Assembly: GCA_023398495.1 (NCBI GenBank)
Contig: JAEWSG010000128.1
Location: 1 to 49,162 of the forward strand
Source of the DNA: Bacillota bacterium
GTDB lineage: Bacteria > Bacillota > Clostridia > Acetivibrionales > Acetivibrionaceae
Direction of reading: 5' to 3'
DNA: 49,162 bases
The position numbers were made by a program, and so were the translations under genes. Positions 6,957 to 15,400 of the stretch are shown piece by piece (positions within the stretch are counted from its first letter, which is position 1; each line of letters opens with the position of its first letter). The notes under the pieces are model-generated. The model searched no databases. It had not been told where the DNA came from and worked only from the letters and a program-made list of their open reading frames with translations.

Positions 6957-7580
6957 TTAAAGACCTCTTCTTTTTACTTTCTCTACAGCATGTTTACTAT
7001 TTTTCACCTTAAGTTTTTTTAAAATACTGTTTATCTGGCTCTTTACTGTGCTTTCCGTTTTATGAAGTAATTCTACTATCTCATTCTGGCTTTTTCCATC
7101 TTCAATAAGATCAAACAACTCACGCTCCGATTGGGTAAGGTTGTTTAGCAAAGACTCTTTCTTAAAGTGACTGTACTCCTTCAAGACCTCTTCAAAAGGG
7201 GACTTCCCTGAAATGGAAGTACGAATCGCACTTGGAATATCTTTAAAATTTTCTTTCAGAATATAATTGACTGCTCCTGCAGTAAATGCATCCCTAATAG
7301 ATTCACCATCACTATAGGAAGACAACACTATTATTTTCACATTATTTTGATTACAAATATCTAAAATAGCATCAATTCCTTCTCTTTCACTATTAGACAG
7401 ATTTAAATCCATTAATATTATATCAGTGGTGTCTTTAGTTTCTTTTGCAAGACTAACCGCAGTATCTCTTTGAGAGGCTACCCATATGACCTGAAAATCT
7501 TCATGAGCATTCAGAAAATTAGAAAGAATCTTCTGCCATTGCAAATCATCTTCCACAATTCCGATTCTGATTATATCCAC
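6957..7580 (-). CDS. NarL/LuxR-type response regulator
   Basis: About 207 residues. The receiver domain has an acidic pocket (GIVEDD), a phospho-acceptor Asp near residue 58 (IILMDLNLS), a Ser switch (IVLSSYSD) and Lys in ILKENF. A LuxR-type helix-turn-helix covers roughly the last 60 residues (LTQSERELFDLIEDGKSQNE and STVKSQINSILKKL). I prefer the GTG at 7578-7580: AGGGGAG lies eight bases upstream of it, whereas the GTG at 7587-7589 sits inside that Shine-Dalgarno site. It overlaps the kinase gene by about 35 bp, implying coupled translation. It is the likely partner of that kinase; its targets are unknown. Confidence 0.93.
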   Translation of the reverse strand: MDIIRIGIVEDDLQWQKILSNFLNAHEDFQVIWVASQRDTAVSLAKETKDTTDIILMDLNLSNSEREGIDAILDICNQNNVKIIVLSSYSDGESIRDAFTAGAVNYILKENFKDIPSAIRTSISGKSPFEEVLKEYSHFKKESLLNNLTQSERELFDLIEDGKSQNEIVELLHKTESTVKSQINSILKKLKVKNSKHAVEKVKRRGL

Positions 7581-8979
7581 AAATTTCACTCCCCTGCTTT
7601 ACGTCAACTCCATGATAAACCTTTTTAGACGGAAAAAAAACATATACTTCTGTCCCAATATCTTTATGACTTTTAATTTCCAGAAACCCACCATGACTTT
7701 CAATCACTTTCTTACAGTAATAAAGCCCTAGTCCATAGTTTTGCTTGCCTTTCTTTGTAGAAAAGAAAGGTTCTGTAACCTTCTTAATATCACTTTCAAG
7801 TATACCATAACCATCGTCTTTTATCAAAATAGAAAGATATTTTTTACTCAGACTTGTTTCAACTATTATATTGCCCTTATTGTTTACAGCTTCAATAGCG
7901 TTTGTAATTATATTATTAAGAAGCTCTGACAAATGCACTTTGTCACAAAATATATGATAATTTTCTTGTATTTTGTACTCCAATGTAATTTGCTTTTCCT
8001 CAAGGAGCAGTTTATTGGAGTTAACAACATCAGTTATAAGCTCTTTTAGGTCAATGCAATCATTATCCGGAACAATTATCTGTGCATTATAATTCATTTT
8101 ATTAATCATATTAAGTAAGTGATAGGAACTATCTATAATTATATCAACAGTTTCTTCTGTCGTATTATCCTTAGGATAGGAATGTTCCTTTAAGAAAGTT
8201 GCACAAAGCGATATTTTTGAAATTTCATTTTTTACTGCATGGTTAAATATAGATAAACTAGAATCAAACATCCTTTTTTCATACATACTTCTGTTTTTTT
8301 GCAATATAATTCTGACACCAAAAAAACTTACTCTTACTGTAAAAAATGAAAAGTAAAGTACTAAACAAATAGCTAATCCAACATGCAAAAAGTCATTATC
8401 AATGAGCTTGAAAATGGGAATTATTATCTCTGAGCAAATGAGAATAATCTGTATCGGTATTATAAAAAGCATATTGACAAGCCGTTCTATTTTAAGTAAC
8501 CGATGTTTTTCTTTTATAAAAGCAGCGATTAGAAGAGCATGGGTACAAAGCATATATGGTATTGTCCATATCGAAAGATATATATAATTTGTAGAAAACT
8601 TTGGGACAGGCGGAGTAATAGGTACAAATATGTACATTGACACCGATGGTATCAATAATACAGCTTTTAATAAAAGCTTGTGATAAGAATACTTGAATTT
8701 TACAATTTCCGAATAGGATATTGAGTACAATAGAATAAAATAAAAGGGAAAATATATTGAAACCGTATACAAAAATCCATTAAAAAACAGTGAAAATCCC
8801 AAGTAAGCAGGTTGCTCAGTAGCTATCAAAGGTATTACGTAGGCTCTGAAAGTGTCTGCAGCCGAGCCAAAACTCAGAAAAAGAATTGCCAGACTTACAT
8901 ATCTATTTGATTCGGATTTAGTGTCCGATATATAAACTATAAGAGAAACTGTTAAAAGAGCAATCCATATAAATAACAT
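7546..8979 (-). CDS. Membrane sensor histidine kinase with multi-span N-terminus
   Basis: 477 residues. The N-terminal half holds about seven membrane segments with little extracytoplasmic sequence, resembling 7TM-type sensors of membrane or lipid-soluble signals. The kinase core follows. The phospho-acceptor His is in FNHAVKNEISKI, the N box is NNIITNAIEAV, the G1 box is IKDDGYGI, the F box is EPFFSTKKG and the G2 box is NYGLGLYYCKKV. The gene precedes and overlaps the response regulator gene. An insertion sequence sits about 125 bp upstream of the start, so native control may be altered. The ligand is unknown. Confidence 0.92.
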   Translation of the reverse strand: MLFIWIALLTVSLIVYISDTKSESNRYVSLAILFLSFGSAADTFRAYVIPLIATEQPAYLGFSLFFNGFLYTVSIYFPFYFILLYSISYSEIVKFKYSYHKLLLKAVLLIPSVSMYIFVPITPPVPKFSTNYIYLSIWTIPYMLCTHALLIAAFIKEKHRLLKIERLVNMLFIIPIQIILICSEIIIPIFKLIDNDFLHVGLAICLVLYFSFFTVRVSFFGVRIILQKNRSMYEKRMFDSSLSIFNHAVKNEISKISLCATFLKEHSYPKDNTTEETVDIIIDSSYHLLNMINKMNYNAQIIVPDNDCIDLKELITDVVNSNKLLLEEKQITLEYKIQENYHIFCDKVHLSELLNNIITNAIEAVNNKGNIIVETSLSKKYLSILIKDDGYGILESDIKKVTEPFFSTKKGKQNYGLGLYYCKKVIESHGGFLEIKSHKDIGTEVYVFFPSKKVYHGVDVKQGSEICGYNQNRNCGR

Positions 8980-9148
8980 AACTTCACCTTTTTTGAGCGA
9001 TAATACATTATATTAATCAGATTTACGGTTCATAATTATCAATTTAGTATTCGCAGGTTGGAAATAATATTATCATATATTGTTTGTTAATACAACAATA
9101 TATACTTTAGTAGGGTGTATAAAATAATCGTGAACCATATATTTACAT

Positions 9149-10303
9149 TTAGGCCACTTCTGACTTATTTAATATAACTTTCTCAACATCTTCCCAGCGA
9201 TTACTTTCATGTTTAGCTCTTAATACCGCCATATACTGAGCTCCATCAGTACTCCACCTCATACCAGCCTGCTTCATACGCTTTTGAACAACGGTCTTGT
9301 TACCACTTTCTATCATCCCGCTACCAATGTAGTAATTTTTGTTTTTATATTCAAGATAATGCATCTTATCTATGTTGTTTTTGAGATAACCTTCAAGATT
9401 CACTGTTTTGTTAGCCTTATCCACACTTATAGTACTTCTTGAAACCTTTTTCAATGCCTTTTTGAGTTGTTCTGTCTTTATATAGTATATCATTGTATCT
9501 GCCCATTTTTTATACTTCTTTTCATTACCTGAAAACAACTCTTTCGCGTAGCTATAAACGTTTTCTGTCATATGATAAAAATCTAGAATGTATTCAGCAT
9601 CAGGAAATAACTCTTTGCACATATTCCATATCCAGTGTGCACCATCTCCAATTATCACAACCTTTTTCACTCTGCCATATCCTGCTCTTGCGGCTGAATC
9701 AAAAAGCACCTTCTTAAATTCTTCTACACTGCCCATGTAAGTAACGTATTCCTTCTTTGTGATAATGGAACTGTCGTTTTTTCGCTTGATTACATCCTTA
9801 TCTAGGAATGTTAGTCCAAGTTTCATTTCCTTCCATGTGCTCCCATCTTCATCCTCAACACGAGTATTAACTGCAGATCCATCCATGGATATATACATAA
9901 TTGTATTTTCTTTATCTTTTTCAAGCACTGCTGGAGCTGCTACTTCAGGGCAGGAATATGCTAGATTAGACTTTCCCATTTGTATGTCAAACAATTCTTT
10001 ACCAACTTCTTCAGATAAAATTTGGATTTGGGTAGCACTGATTTCTATTCCCCTTAATTTCAATAATGCTTCTTCAGCATTCTTAAACCCGGGGATTAAT
10101 TGTCCTATATATGTTATAAGTTCAAGAGAATCTTTGGTTAATCTATGTTCTTCATTAATTTGGAACAAATCATCATTATGCCCGAATAATTTTCCACATT
10201 TACTGCAATAGTCCATATTGCGAAAAAAAACAAGCTTACCATAGGGCGTTAAAATAGCTAAAGGTTGCTTTTTCTTTTTGTTTTTTTTAAACTGCCTCCG
10301 CAA
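9149..10303 (-). CDS. Transposase, ISKra4-like, main part (ORF B)
   Basis: This frame carries most of the transposase. In order it has the second half of a zinc ribbon (CSKCGKLF), a helical region, and a DDE-type core. Plausible catalytic acidic residues lie in MYISMDGSAV (Asp), VVIIGDGAHWIWN (Asp) and IGSGMIESGNKTVVQKRMKQ (Glu), the last followed by AGMRWS. DFYHMTENVY is also typical of this family. The frame has no normal start of its own; its open part begins with a TTG just before an A-rich slippery run. It is probably made as a -1 frameshift fusion with the upstream ORF A, giving about 453 residues. A simple inactivating frameshift is the alternative. Confidence 0.85.
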   Translation of the reverse strand: MRRQFKKNKKKKQPLAILTPYGKLVFFRNMDYCSKCGKLFGHNDDLFQINEEHRLTKDSLELITYIGQLIPGFKNAEEALLKLRGIEISATQIQILSEEVGKELFDIQMGKSNLAYSCPEVAAPAVLEKDKENTIMYISMDGSAVNTRVEDEDGSTWKEMKLGLTFLDKDVIKRKNDSSIITKKEYVTYMGSVEEFKKVLFDSAARAGYGRVKKVVIIGDGAHWIWNMCKELFPDAEYILDFYHMTENVYSYAKELFSGNEKKYKKWADTMIYYIKTEQLKKALKKVSRSTISVDKANKTVNLEGYLKNNIDKMHYLEYKNKNYYIGSGMIESGNKTVVQKRMKQAGMRWSTDGAQYMAVLRAKHESNRWEDVEKVILNKSEVA

Positions 10304-10509
10304 TTCTTACATATTTTGTTTTCGGAGGGTTTAACTTCCTCTGTTATCATTTCACTTGTATCTTGTAAAACCTTTTCTTTTGCTTTTTCCAGATGTTCCC
10401 CAATCAATTGACTAATACCTGTAGCATCTAATTTATTATCTTTCAGACCGTTTCTTAATTTTTCTTCAAGTTCTTTCATAATTGAATTTACATCTATTTT
10501 ATTGTTCAT
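10258..10509 (-). CDS. Transposase N-terminal part (ORF A)
   Basis: About 83 residues from the ATG at 10509, which has AGGGG nine bases upstream. It is helical, then has the first zinc-ribbon pair CKNCGG near its end, and stops at TAG just after the A-rich run. The second CxxC pair is encoded in the overlapping -1 frame, so a complete zinc ribbon exists only in the fused product. If the short product is made alone, it could act as a regulator of transposition (inference). Confidence 0.75.
   Translation of the reverse strand: MNNKIDVNSIMKELEEKLRNGLKDNKLDATGISQLIGEHLEKAKEKVLQDTSEMITEEVKPSENKICKNCGGSLKKTKRKSNL
10281..10291 (-). promoter_or_regulatory. Probable -1 programmed frameshift site
   Basis: On the minus strand the zero-frame codons AGT-TTA-AAA-AAA-ACA contain the heptamer T-TTA-AAA, followed by a run of eight A. 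This is a canonical X-XXY-YYZ slippery sequence in the correct phase. A -1 slip joins ORF A to ORF B exactly between the two CxxC pairs of the zinc ribbon. No strong downstream pseudoknot was identified by eye. Confidence 0.65.
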
Positions 10510-10755
10510 CTTCTGCAACCCCTATTATACATTATTTATTATATTTGTTTATATATATAAAATTATACTCTAATTTACATAGAGGTGCAAAACAAAAACT
10601 GGAATAAGCCCATTGTTTTGAACTGTTCCAGCTTCTATTCTTTTTACTTTATATATTTTTCAACTGTGTTTCTGCTACTAATTTCTAATTGGAATAATAC
10701 AGTGTACGAAAACTAAATATACCCATAAGAAAGATCGAAATTAAGCTTATACCCT

Positions 10756-11006
10756 GTTTTAGTGTCAAATGACGTAATGCTTGACCTGAGCATTAAAATC
10801 AGTGGCCGAAAGCTTGATAATTTTTCAGCAAAAATGCCAAGGATGGCATTTTTAGCGTCTCGGGACAGGATGTCCCATAGACGCGGCGAAAAATTATCAA
10901 GCCGAGGTACGATTTTTGCGCAGCAAAATATCGTTCATCTGTCTGCCGAATGGCATCCTACTGATTTTTTGCGAAGGTCACGCATGGAGTCGTTTGACAC
11001 TAAAAC
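10756..11006. other. Multi-stem structured passenger region in the insertion sequence
   Basis: An 18-bp outer stem (GTTTTAGTGTCAAATGAC at 10756-10773 with its near-complement at 10989-11006) encloses further nested stems. They are AATGCT/AGCATT (10776-10794), AATCAGT/ACTGATT (10797-10803 with 10960-10966), a perfect 15-bp stem GCTTGATAATTTTTC (10812-10826 with 10888-10902), AAAAATGCCA/TGGCATTTTT (10830-10853), GCGTCT-GGGACA/TGTCCC-AGACGC (10855-10884), and ACGAT-TTTGC/GCAAAA-ATCGT (about 10909-10934). Nearly the whole 250 bp can fold into a branched structure. It is not coding. It could be a structured RNA or a cruciform DNA site. Confidence 0.75.
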
Positions 11007-11212
11007 AACAGGCACTGGCTCTAAACCAGCTCCATATTATCAAGATTTAGCCATTATACTTTTGTAAATGGTTATGATTTAAGAGAATTTTCTTGGTTAA
11101 TCAAATAACACTTAAACTTGTTGATGTCCTTTCCATAATATGGCTCACGAAAATTAAATGCACCCACTTTAGTACTTTAGTATCAGTCGTTTAATAAATG
11201 TGAAGAAAAATT

Positions 11213-11250
11213 AAAAAAGCAGGTGGAAATTTGGCTCTCCACCCACTTTT
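11213..11250 (-). terminator. Terminator of the TM1266-like gene
   Basis: On the minus strand, GTGGGTGGA and TCCACCTGC pair around a short loop and are followed by six T (11218-11213). It lies about 35 bp after the stop codon of the regulator gene and just outside the insertion sequence. Confidence 0.8.
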
Positions 11251-11283
11251 ATAAATGTTCTAACAAAAAAGTTAATTTTTGAT

Positions 11284-11541
11284 TTAATCACCTGAAATAC
11301 TCAAAGTCTTAGCCTTTACACCTTCAACACCATTGAGCTCATCCTCGAGCTTCTTTATTTCACTTTTATCACCTGAAAGTTGAAGCAATACAAGCCCTTC
11401 CTCCGAGCATACATCTCCGGCTTCATGAAGCCCTAGCCTCATCTTTATAGAGCAGCCATACTTTGTAAAAACCTCTTGAACTGTTGGTGCCTTTTTAGAA
11501 CGATGGTTAATAAGTACTGCCATGATATTATACTCGCTCAT
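11284..11541 (-). CDS. TM1266-family putative regulator of the iron-only hydrogenase system
   Basis: 85 residues forming a small ACT-like alpha/beta domain. The sequence IMAVLINHRSKKAPTVQEVF, then CSIKMRLGLHEAGDVCSEEG and LVLLQLSGD, matches the clostridial family named after Thermotoga TM1266, commonly linked to [FeFe]-hydrogenase maturation genes. No hydrogenase or Hyd maturase lies in this window, so here it stands alone beside ferritin. The start is firmly set by AGGGAGGAAT eight bases upstream. The biochemical role of the family is not firmly known. Confidence 0.85.
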   Translation of the reverse strand: MSEYNIMAVLINHRSKKAPTVQEVFTKYGCSIKMRLGLHEAGDVCSEEGLVLLQLSGDKSEIKKLEDELNGVEGVKAKTLSISGD

Positions 11542-11568
11542 TTAGCTATTCCTCCCTAGGATTTTTTG

Positions 11569-11601
11569 TTAAGGTACGACTAAAATATAAATTCCTACTC
11601 T
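11569..11601. repeat. Dispersed AT-rich repeat, copy A
   Basis: This 33-bp block starts TTAAGGTACGACTAAAATAT. It matches 19888-19920 in 30 of 33 positions by eye. It lies upstream of the TM1266-like gene and next to a long hairpin. It is part of a small dispersed family that also includes the region around 32213-32275. Confidence 0.6.
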
Positions 11602-11670
11602 GGATAACGAAAAAACTTGATTTAATAATGTTTTAAAATATGAGAATGGTATGTTATTTTTTCGTTATCC
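11602..11670. terminator. Long hairpin after ferritin
   Basis: Perfect arms GGATAACGAAAAAA (11602-11615) and TTTTTTCGTTATCC (11657-11670) flank a 41-base AT-rich spacer. It lies downstream of ferritin and upstream of the TM1266-like gene. It could serve as the ferritin terminator, but its length and symmetry, next to repeat A, also fit a small mobile element. Confidence 0.55.
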
Positions 11671-11727
11671 CTAAGGTCATTATAAAACAAAAAACGTTAG
11701 TCCTTATGTTTCCATACTATCACTATT

Positions 11728-12252
11728 TCACCAATTTTGTCCACCCTCTGGTATCATAGGGGTATAAACCCTCTGTGCCAATTCAGCATCAAGCATCAAT
11801 ATTCCTCTTCCATCATTCCCTACAAGCTTAAATCGTTTTATATTCCTGTCGGCATTTGCTTCTTCCTCAATTTGCTCCGTTATAAACCATTGAAGAAATG
11901 AGTATGTAGCCTGATCTTTTTCTGCAAGTGCCGCATCAGCCAATTCATGAATAGATCTGGTAATAAACTGCTCATGCTCAAGAGATAGCCTAAAAACCTC
12001 TTCAATAGATTCAAAATCAACTTTTGGAGCGTCAATCTGCTTTAATACGATTTTTCCTCCAACATCATTTATATAGTTATAAATCTTCATCGCATGGTCA
12101 CGTTCTTCTTTGGCCTGTACATCAAAGAAATTTGCAAATCCGTCCAAATCAAGGGATTTGAAGTATGCATCCATAGACAGGTATAAATAAGAGGAATAAA
12201 ATTCCTTTTGCAGTTGGTCGTTTAGCATCTGTTGAATCTTTTCACTGATCAT
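11728..12252 (-). CDS. ftnA: Ferritin
   Basis: 174 residues, the normal length of a non-haem bacterial ferritin. The cage stores iron after oxidising Fe(II) at a di-iron centre. All ferroxidase-site positions known from Escherichia coli FtnA are present at the same numbers: Glu17, Glu50, His53, Glu94, Gln127 and Glu130. The C-terminus (VYTPMIPEGGQNW) is typical of clostridial forms. A GGAGGG site lies just upstream of the ATG. It is a single-gene unit, probably protecting against iron and oxygen stress. I see no clear Fur box upstream. Confidence 0.95.
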   Translation of the reverse strand: MISEKIQQMLNDQLQKEFYSSYLYLSMDAYFKSLDLDGFANFFDVQAKEERDHAMKIYNYINDVGGKIVLKQIDAPKVDFESIEEVFRLSLEHEQFITRSIHELADAALAEKDQATYSFLQWFITEQIEEEANADRNIKRFKLVGNDGRGILMLDAELAQRVYTPMIPEGGQNW

Positions 12253-12330
12253 AATAAACCCTCCTAAAAATTATTCAGTATAAATATACCCAATGATTCA
12301 TAATTTTAAAACAAAATGTTTAAATACACT

Positions 12331-12373
12331 AAAAAAAATACGATTCTTACGATATATAATAACCGTAAGAACC
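12331..12373 (-). terminator. purL terminator
   Basis: On the minus strand GGTTCTTACG and CGTAAGAATC pair around a 12-base loop, followed by GTA and eight T (12338-12331). It lies about 60 bp after the purL stop codon. Confidence 0.85.
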
Positions 12374-12433
12374 GCACCTTTATGCATAGAAATGCTGTAA
12401 ATATAACTTCTGCGATTCCTTAAGCTTTTATAG

Positions 12434-15400
12434 TCATGCCTTAAAGTAATTTACACCTGCCTCAAACAGCTTCTGATCCTTCTCTCCAGGAACATTTTTG
12501 ATAACATTTGTTCCAATTCTCTCCGAATGTCCCATCTTTCCAAGCACTCTTCCGTCAATACTTGTTATCCCTTCTATAGCTTCAAAAGATCCATTTGGAT
12601 TATATCTTATGTCATAGCTTGCATTACCGTCAAGATCAACATACTGGGTAGCTATCTGACCATTCCTTTCAAGAGTTTTCAACACCTCTTCACTTGCTAC
12701 AAACCTTCCTTCCCCATGTGATACTGCTATAGAATGAATATCACCGACTTTAAGGTTATTAAACCATGGGGAAAGTGTAGATGATACCCTTGTGTTCACC
12801 ATACAGGATACGTGACGACCGATGGTGTTAAAGGTCAATGTAGGACTTTCATGGGTAAGATCCCTAATTTCACCATAAGGAACCAACCCAAGCTTTATAA
12901 GTGCCTGGAATCCGTTACATATACCCAACATTAAGCCATCCCTTTCCTTCAACAATCTCATTACCGCATCCTTCACCTTTGGATTCCTGAAGGCAGTTGC
13001 AATAAACTTACCTGAACCATCGGGTTCATCTCCACCGCTGAAGCCTCCAGGAAGCATTATAATCTGCGAATTGTCAATCATCTTGGCCATTAAATCCACT
13101 GATTTATCAATCTCAGAAGACGACAGATTTCTGATAACAAAGGTTTCCGCCTGACCACCTGCTCTTTCAAAGGCTTTTGCAGTATCATATTCGCAATTTG
13201 TGCCTGGGAATACAGGAATGAATATTCTCGGCTTTGCATATGAAACTTTAGGCTTTGATGTATTTCTTATTTCATATGCAAACCGCTTCGGCTTATCCTC
13301 AATAGAATCTGTTCTGGTTGGGAAAATCTTTTCGAGCGGCTCTTCCCAGCTTTCAATTAAACTCTGTAGCTTTATGCTTATGCCGTTAACATCAATAGTT
13401 TCATTCTTTTGTGTAGTACCTAATACTTCATAATCAATGCCATCAAACAACTTGTCTAAATCTTCCTTCCTATCTATTTCAAGAACTATTGACCCATACT
13501 CCGGGGCAAATAGCTTGTCAATCGGCATATTTTCTTTAAACATAAAGCCTACCATATTTCCAAAGCTCATTTTGCTTATTGCTTCGACAAGTCCACCAAA
13601 CCTCACACTCTGTGCGGCTAATACTTTTCCTGACTTTATTATTTCATGTATTTTTGTATAGCTTTTATCAAGATTTTCAAAGTCAGGCAGTTGGTCTTCA
13701 TCTCTCTTTAGTTCTACAAGTACAACATTACTATCAACATTCTTAAACTCAGTTGAAACAACATTTCTAACATCTACTACATCTACTGCAAATGATACCA
13801 GTGTAGGAGGTACGTTCATATCTTTAAAAGTTCCCGACATACTGTCTTTTCCGCCTATTGCAGGAATCCCCAGTTTCATCTGTGCATAGTAGGCACCTAA
13901 AAGTGCACTAAACGGCTTACCCCAACGCTTTGGTTCCTTACCCAGTTTTTCAAAATACTCCTGTAACGTAAGTCTAACAGTCTTATAATTACCACCCATA
14001 GCAACTATCTTTGCCACTGATTCAACAATTGCAAACACAGCTCCATGGAAAGGACTCCATTTAGCTATTAATGGATTATATCCATATGCCATCAATGTGC
14101 CGGTAGTTGTATCTCCATTCAATACCGGAATTTTTGCAGCCATCCCCTCTGCAGGACTTAGTTGGTGCTTTCCGCCAAAAGGCATCAGAACAGATCCTGC
14201 TCCAATAGAAGCATCAAACCTTTCAATCAAGCCTTTTTGGCTGCACACATTAAGGTTTTTTAAAGTATCTACCCATTTTTTCTCTAAATCCTTTTCTGCT
14301 ATCCCATTAAATGTTTTGAAGTAGGTATTATCTCCTGATGGTGCAGTTATAATAACATTGGAATTCTGTTTAACTCCGTTGGTATTTAAAAACTCTCTGC
14401 TTAAGCTAACTACGGTCTTACCTCTCCATACCATGGATAATCTTGCTTCGGCGGTAACCTCTGCAACTGTTGTAGCTTCGAGATTCTCTTCTCTTGCAGC
14501 TTCAATAAATCTATCCACATCCTCTTTTTTAACAACAACAGCCATTCGCTCCTGGGACTCTGAAATAGCCAGTTCTGTTCCATCTAGGCCTTCATACTTT
14601 TTAGGTACTAAATCCAGATTAATTTTAAGACCATCGGCCAGCTCCCCTATAGCTACAGAAACCCCACCTGCTCCAAAGTCGTTGCATCTTTTTATCATTG
14701 TGCTCACTTCAGGCCTTCTAAAGAGTCTCTGAATTTTTCTTTCTGTAGGTGGATTACCCTTTTGGACTTCAGCGCCACATGTGAGCAGTGAATCTTCAGT
14801 ATGCTCCTTTGAAGATCCCGTCGCTCCTCCACAGCCGTCACGGCCTGTCCTACCGCCCAAAAGAATGATTATATCACCGGCCGCAGGAGTTTCCCTTATA
14901 ACATTTTTCTTTGGTGCTGCACCAATAACCGCACCAATTTCCATTCTCTTTGTAACATAGTCTTCATCATAAATTTCTGCTACCTGCCCTGTGGCAAGAC
15001 CAATCTGGTTTCCATAGGAACTATACCCTGCAGCAGCACCGGTTGTTATCTTTCTCTGCGGTAGTTTGCCCGGAATTGTGTCCTTGATGCTGGTTCTCGG
15101 ATCACCACTTCCGGTAACACGCATAGCCTGATAAACGTAAGACCTTCCTGATAGCGGATCTCTTATAGCACCACCAAGACATGTAGCAGCTCCACCGAAA
15201 GGCTCAATTTCCGTAGGATGGTTATGTGTCTCATTTTTGAACATTACCAGCCACTCTTCGTTATTCCCGTTCACATCAACATTAACCACAATACTGCAAG
15301 CATTTATCTCATCAGACTCGTCAAGGTCTTCCAATTTCCCCTTTTTCTTAAGCTCTTTCATGGCAATTGTCGCAATATCCATCAGGCAAACATCCTTTTG

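Larger units (their letters stand above)
9113..11165 (-). mobile_element. ISKra4-like insertion sequence, 2053 bp, with structured passenger
   Basis: The element is bounded by GGGTGTATAAAATAATCGTG at 9113 and the inverted end CACGAAAATTAAATGCACCC at 11165. It is flanked by identical 9-bp copies of ACTTTAGTA (9104-9112 and 11166-11174). Inside are a two-frame transposase and, beyond it, a second internal end-like sequence finishing ATATACCC at 10724. A 440-bp non-coding segment then contains a large multi-stem structure. The exact outer target duplication shows that the whole 2.05-kb unit moved together. The internal end hints that it arose by adding a segment to a smaller ~1.6-kb element. Confidence 0.85.

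Noticed and set aside
10762..11067. Plus-strand 101-codon open frame in the insertion sequence
   Set aside because: It runs through the nested inverted repeats; no ribosome site or protein-like pattern is seen.
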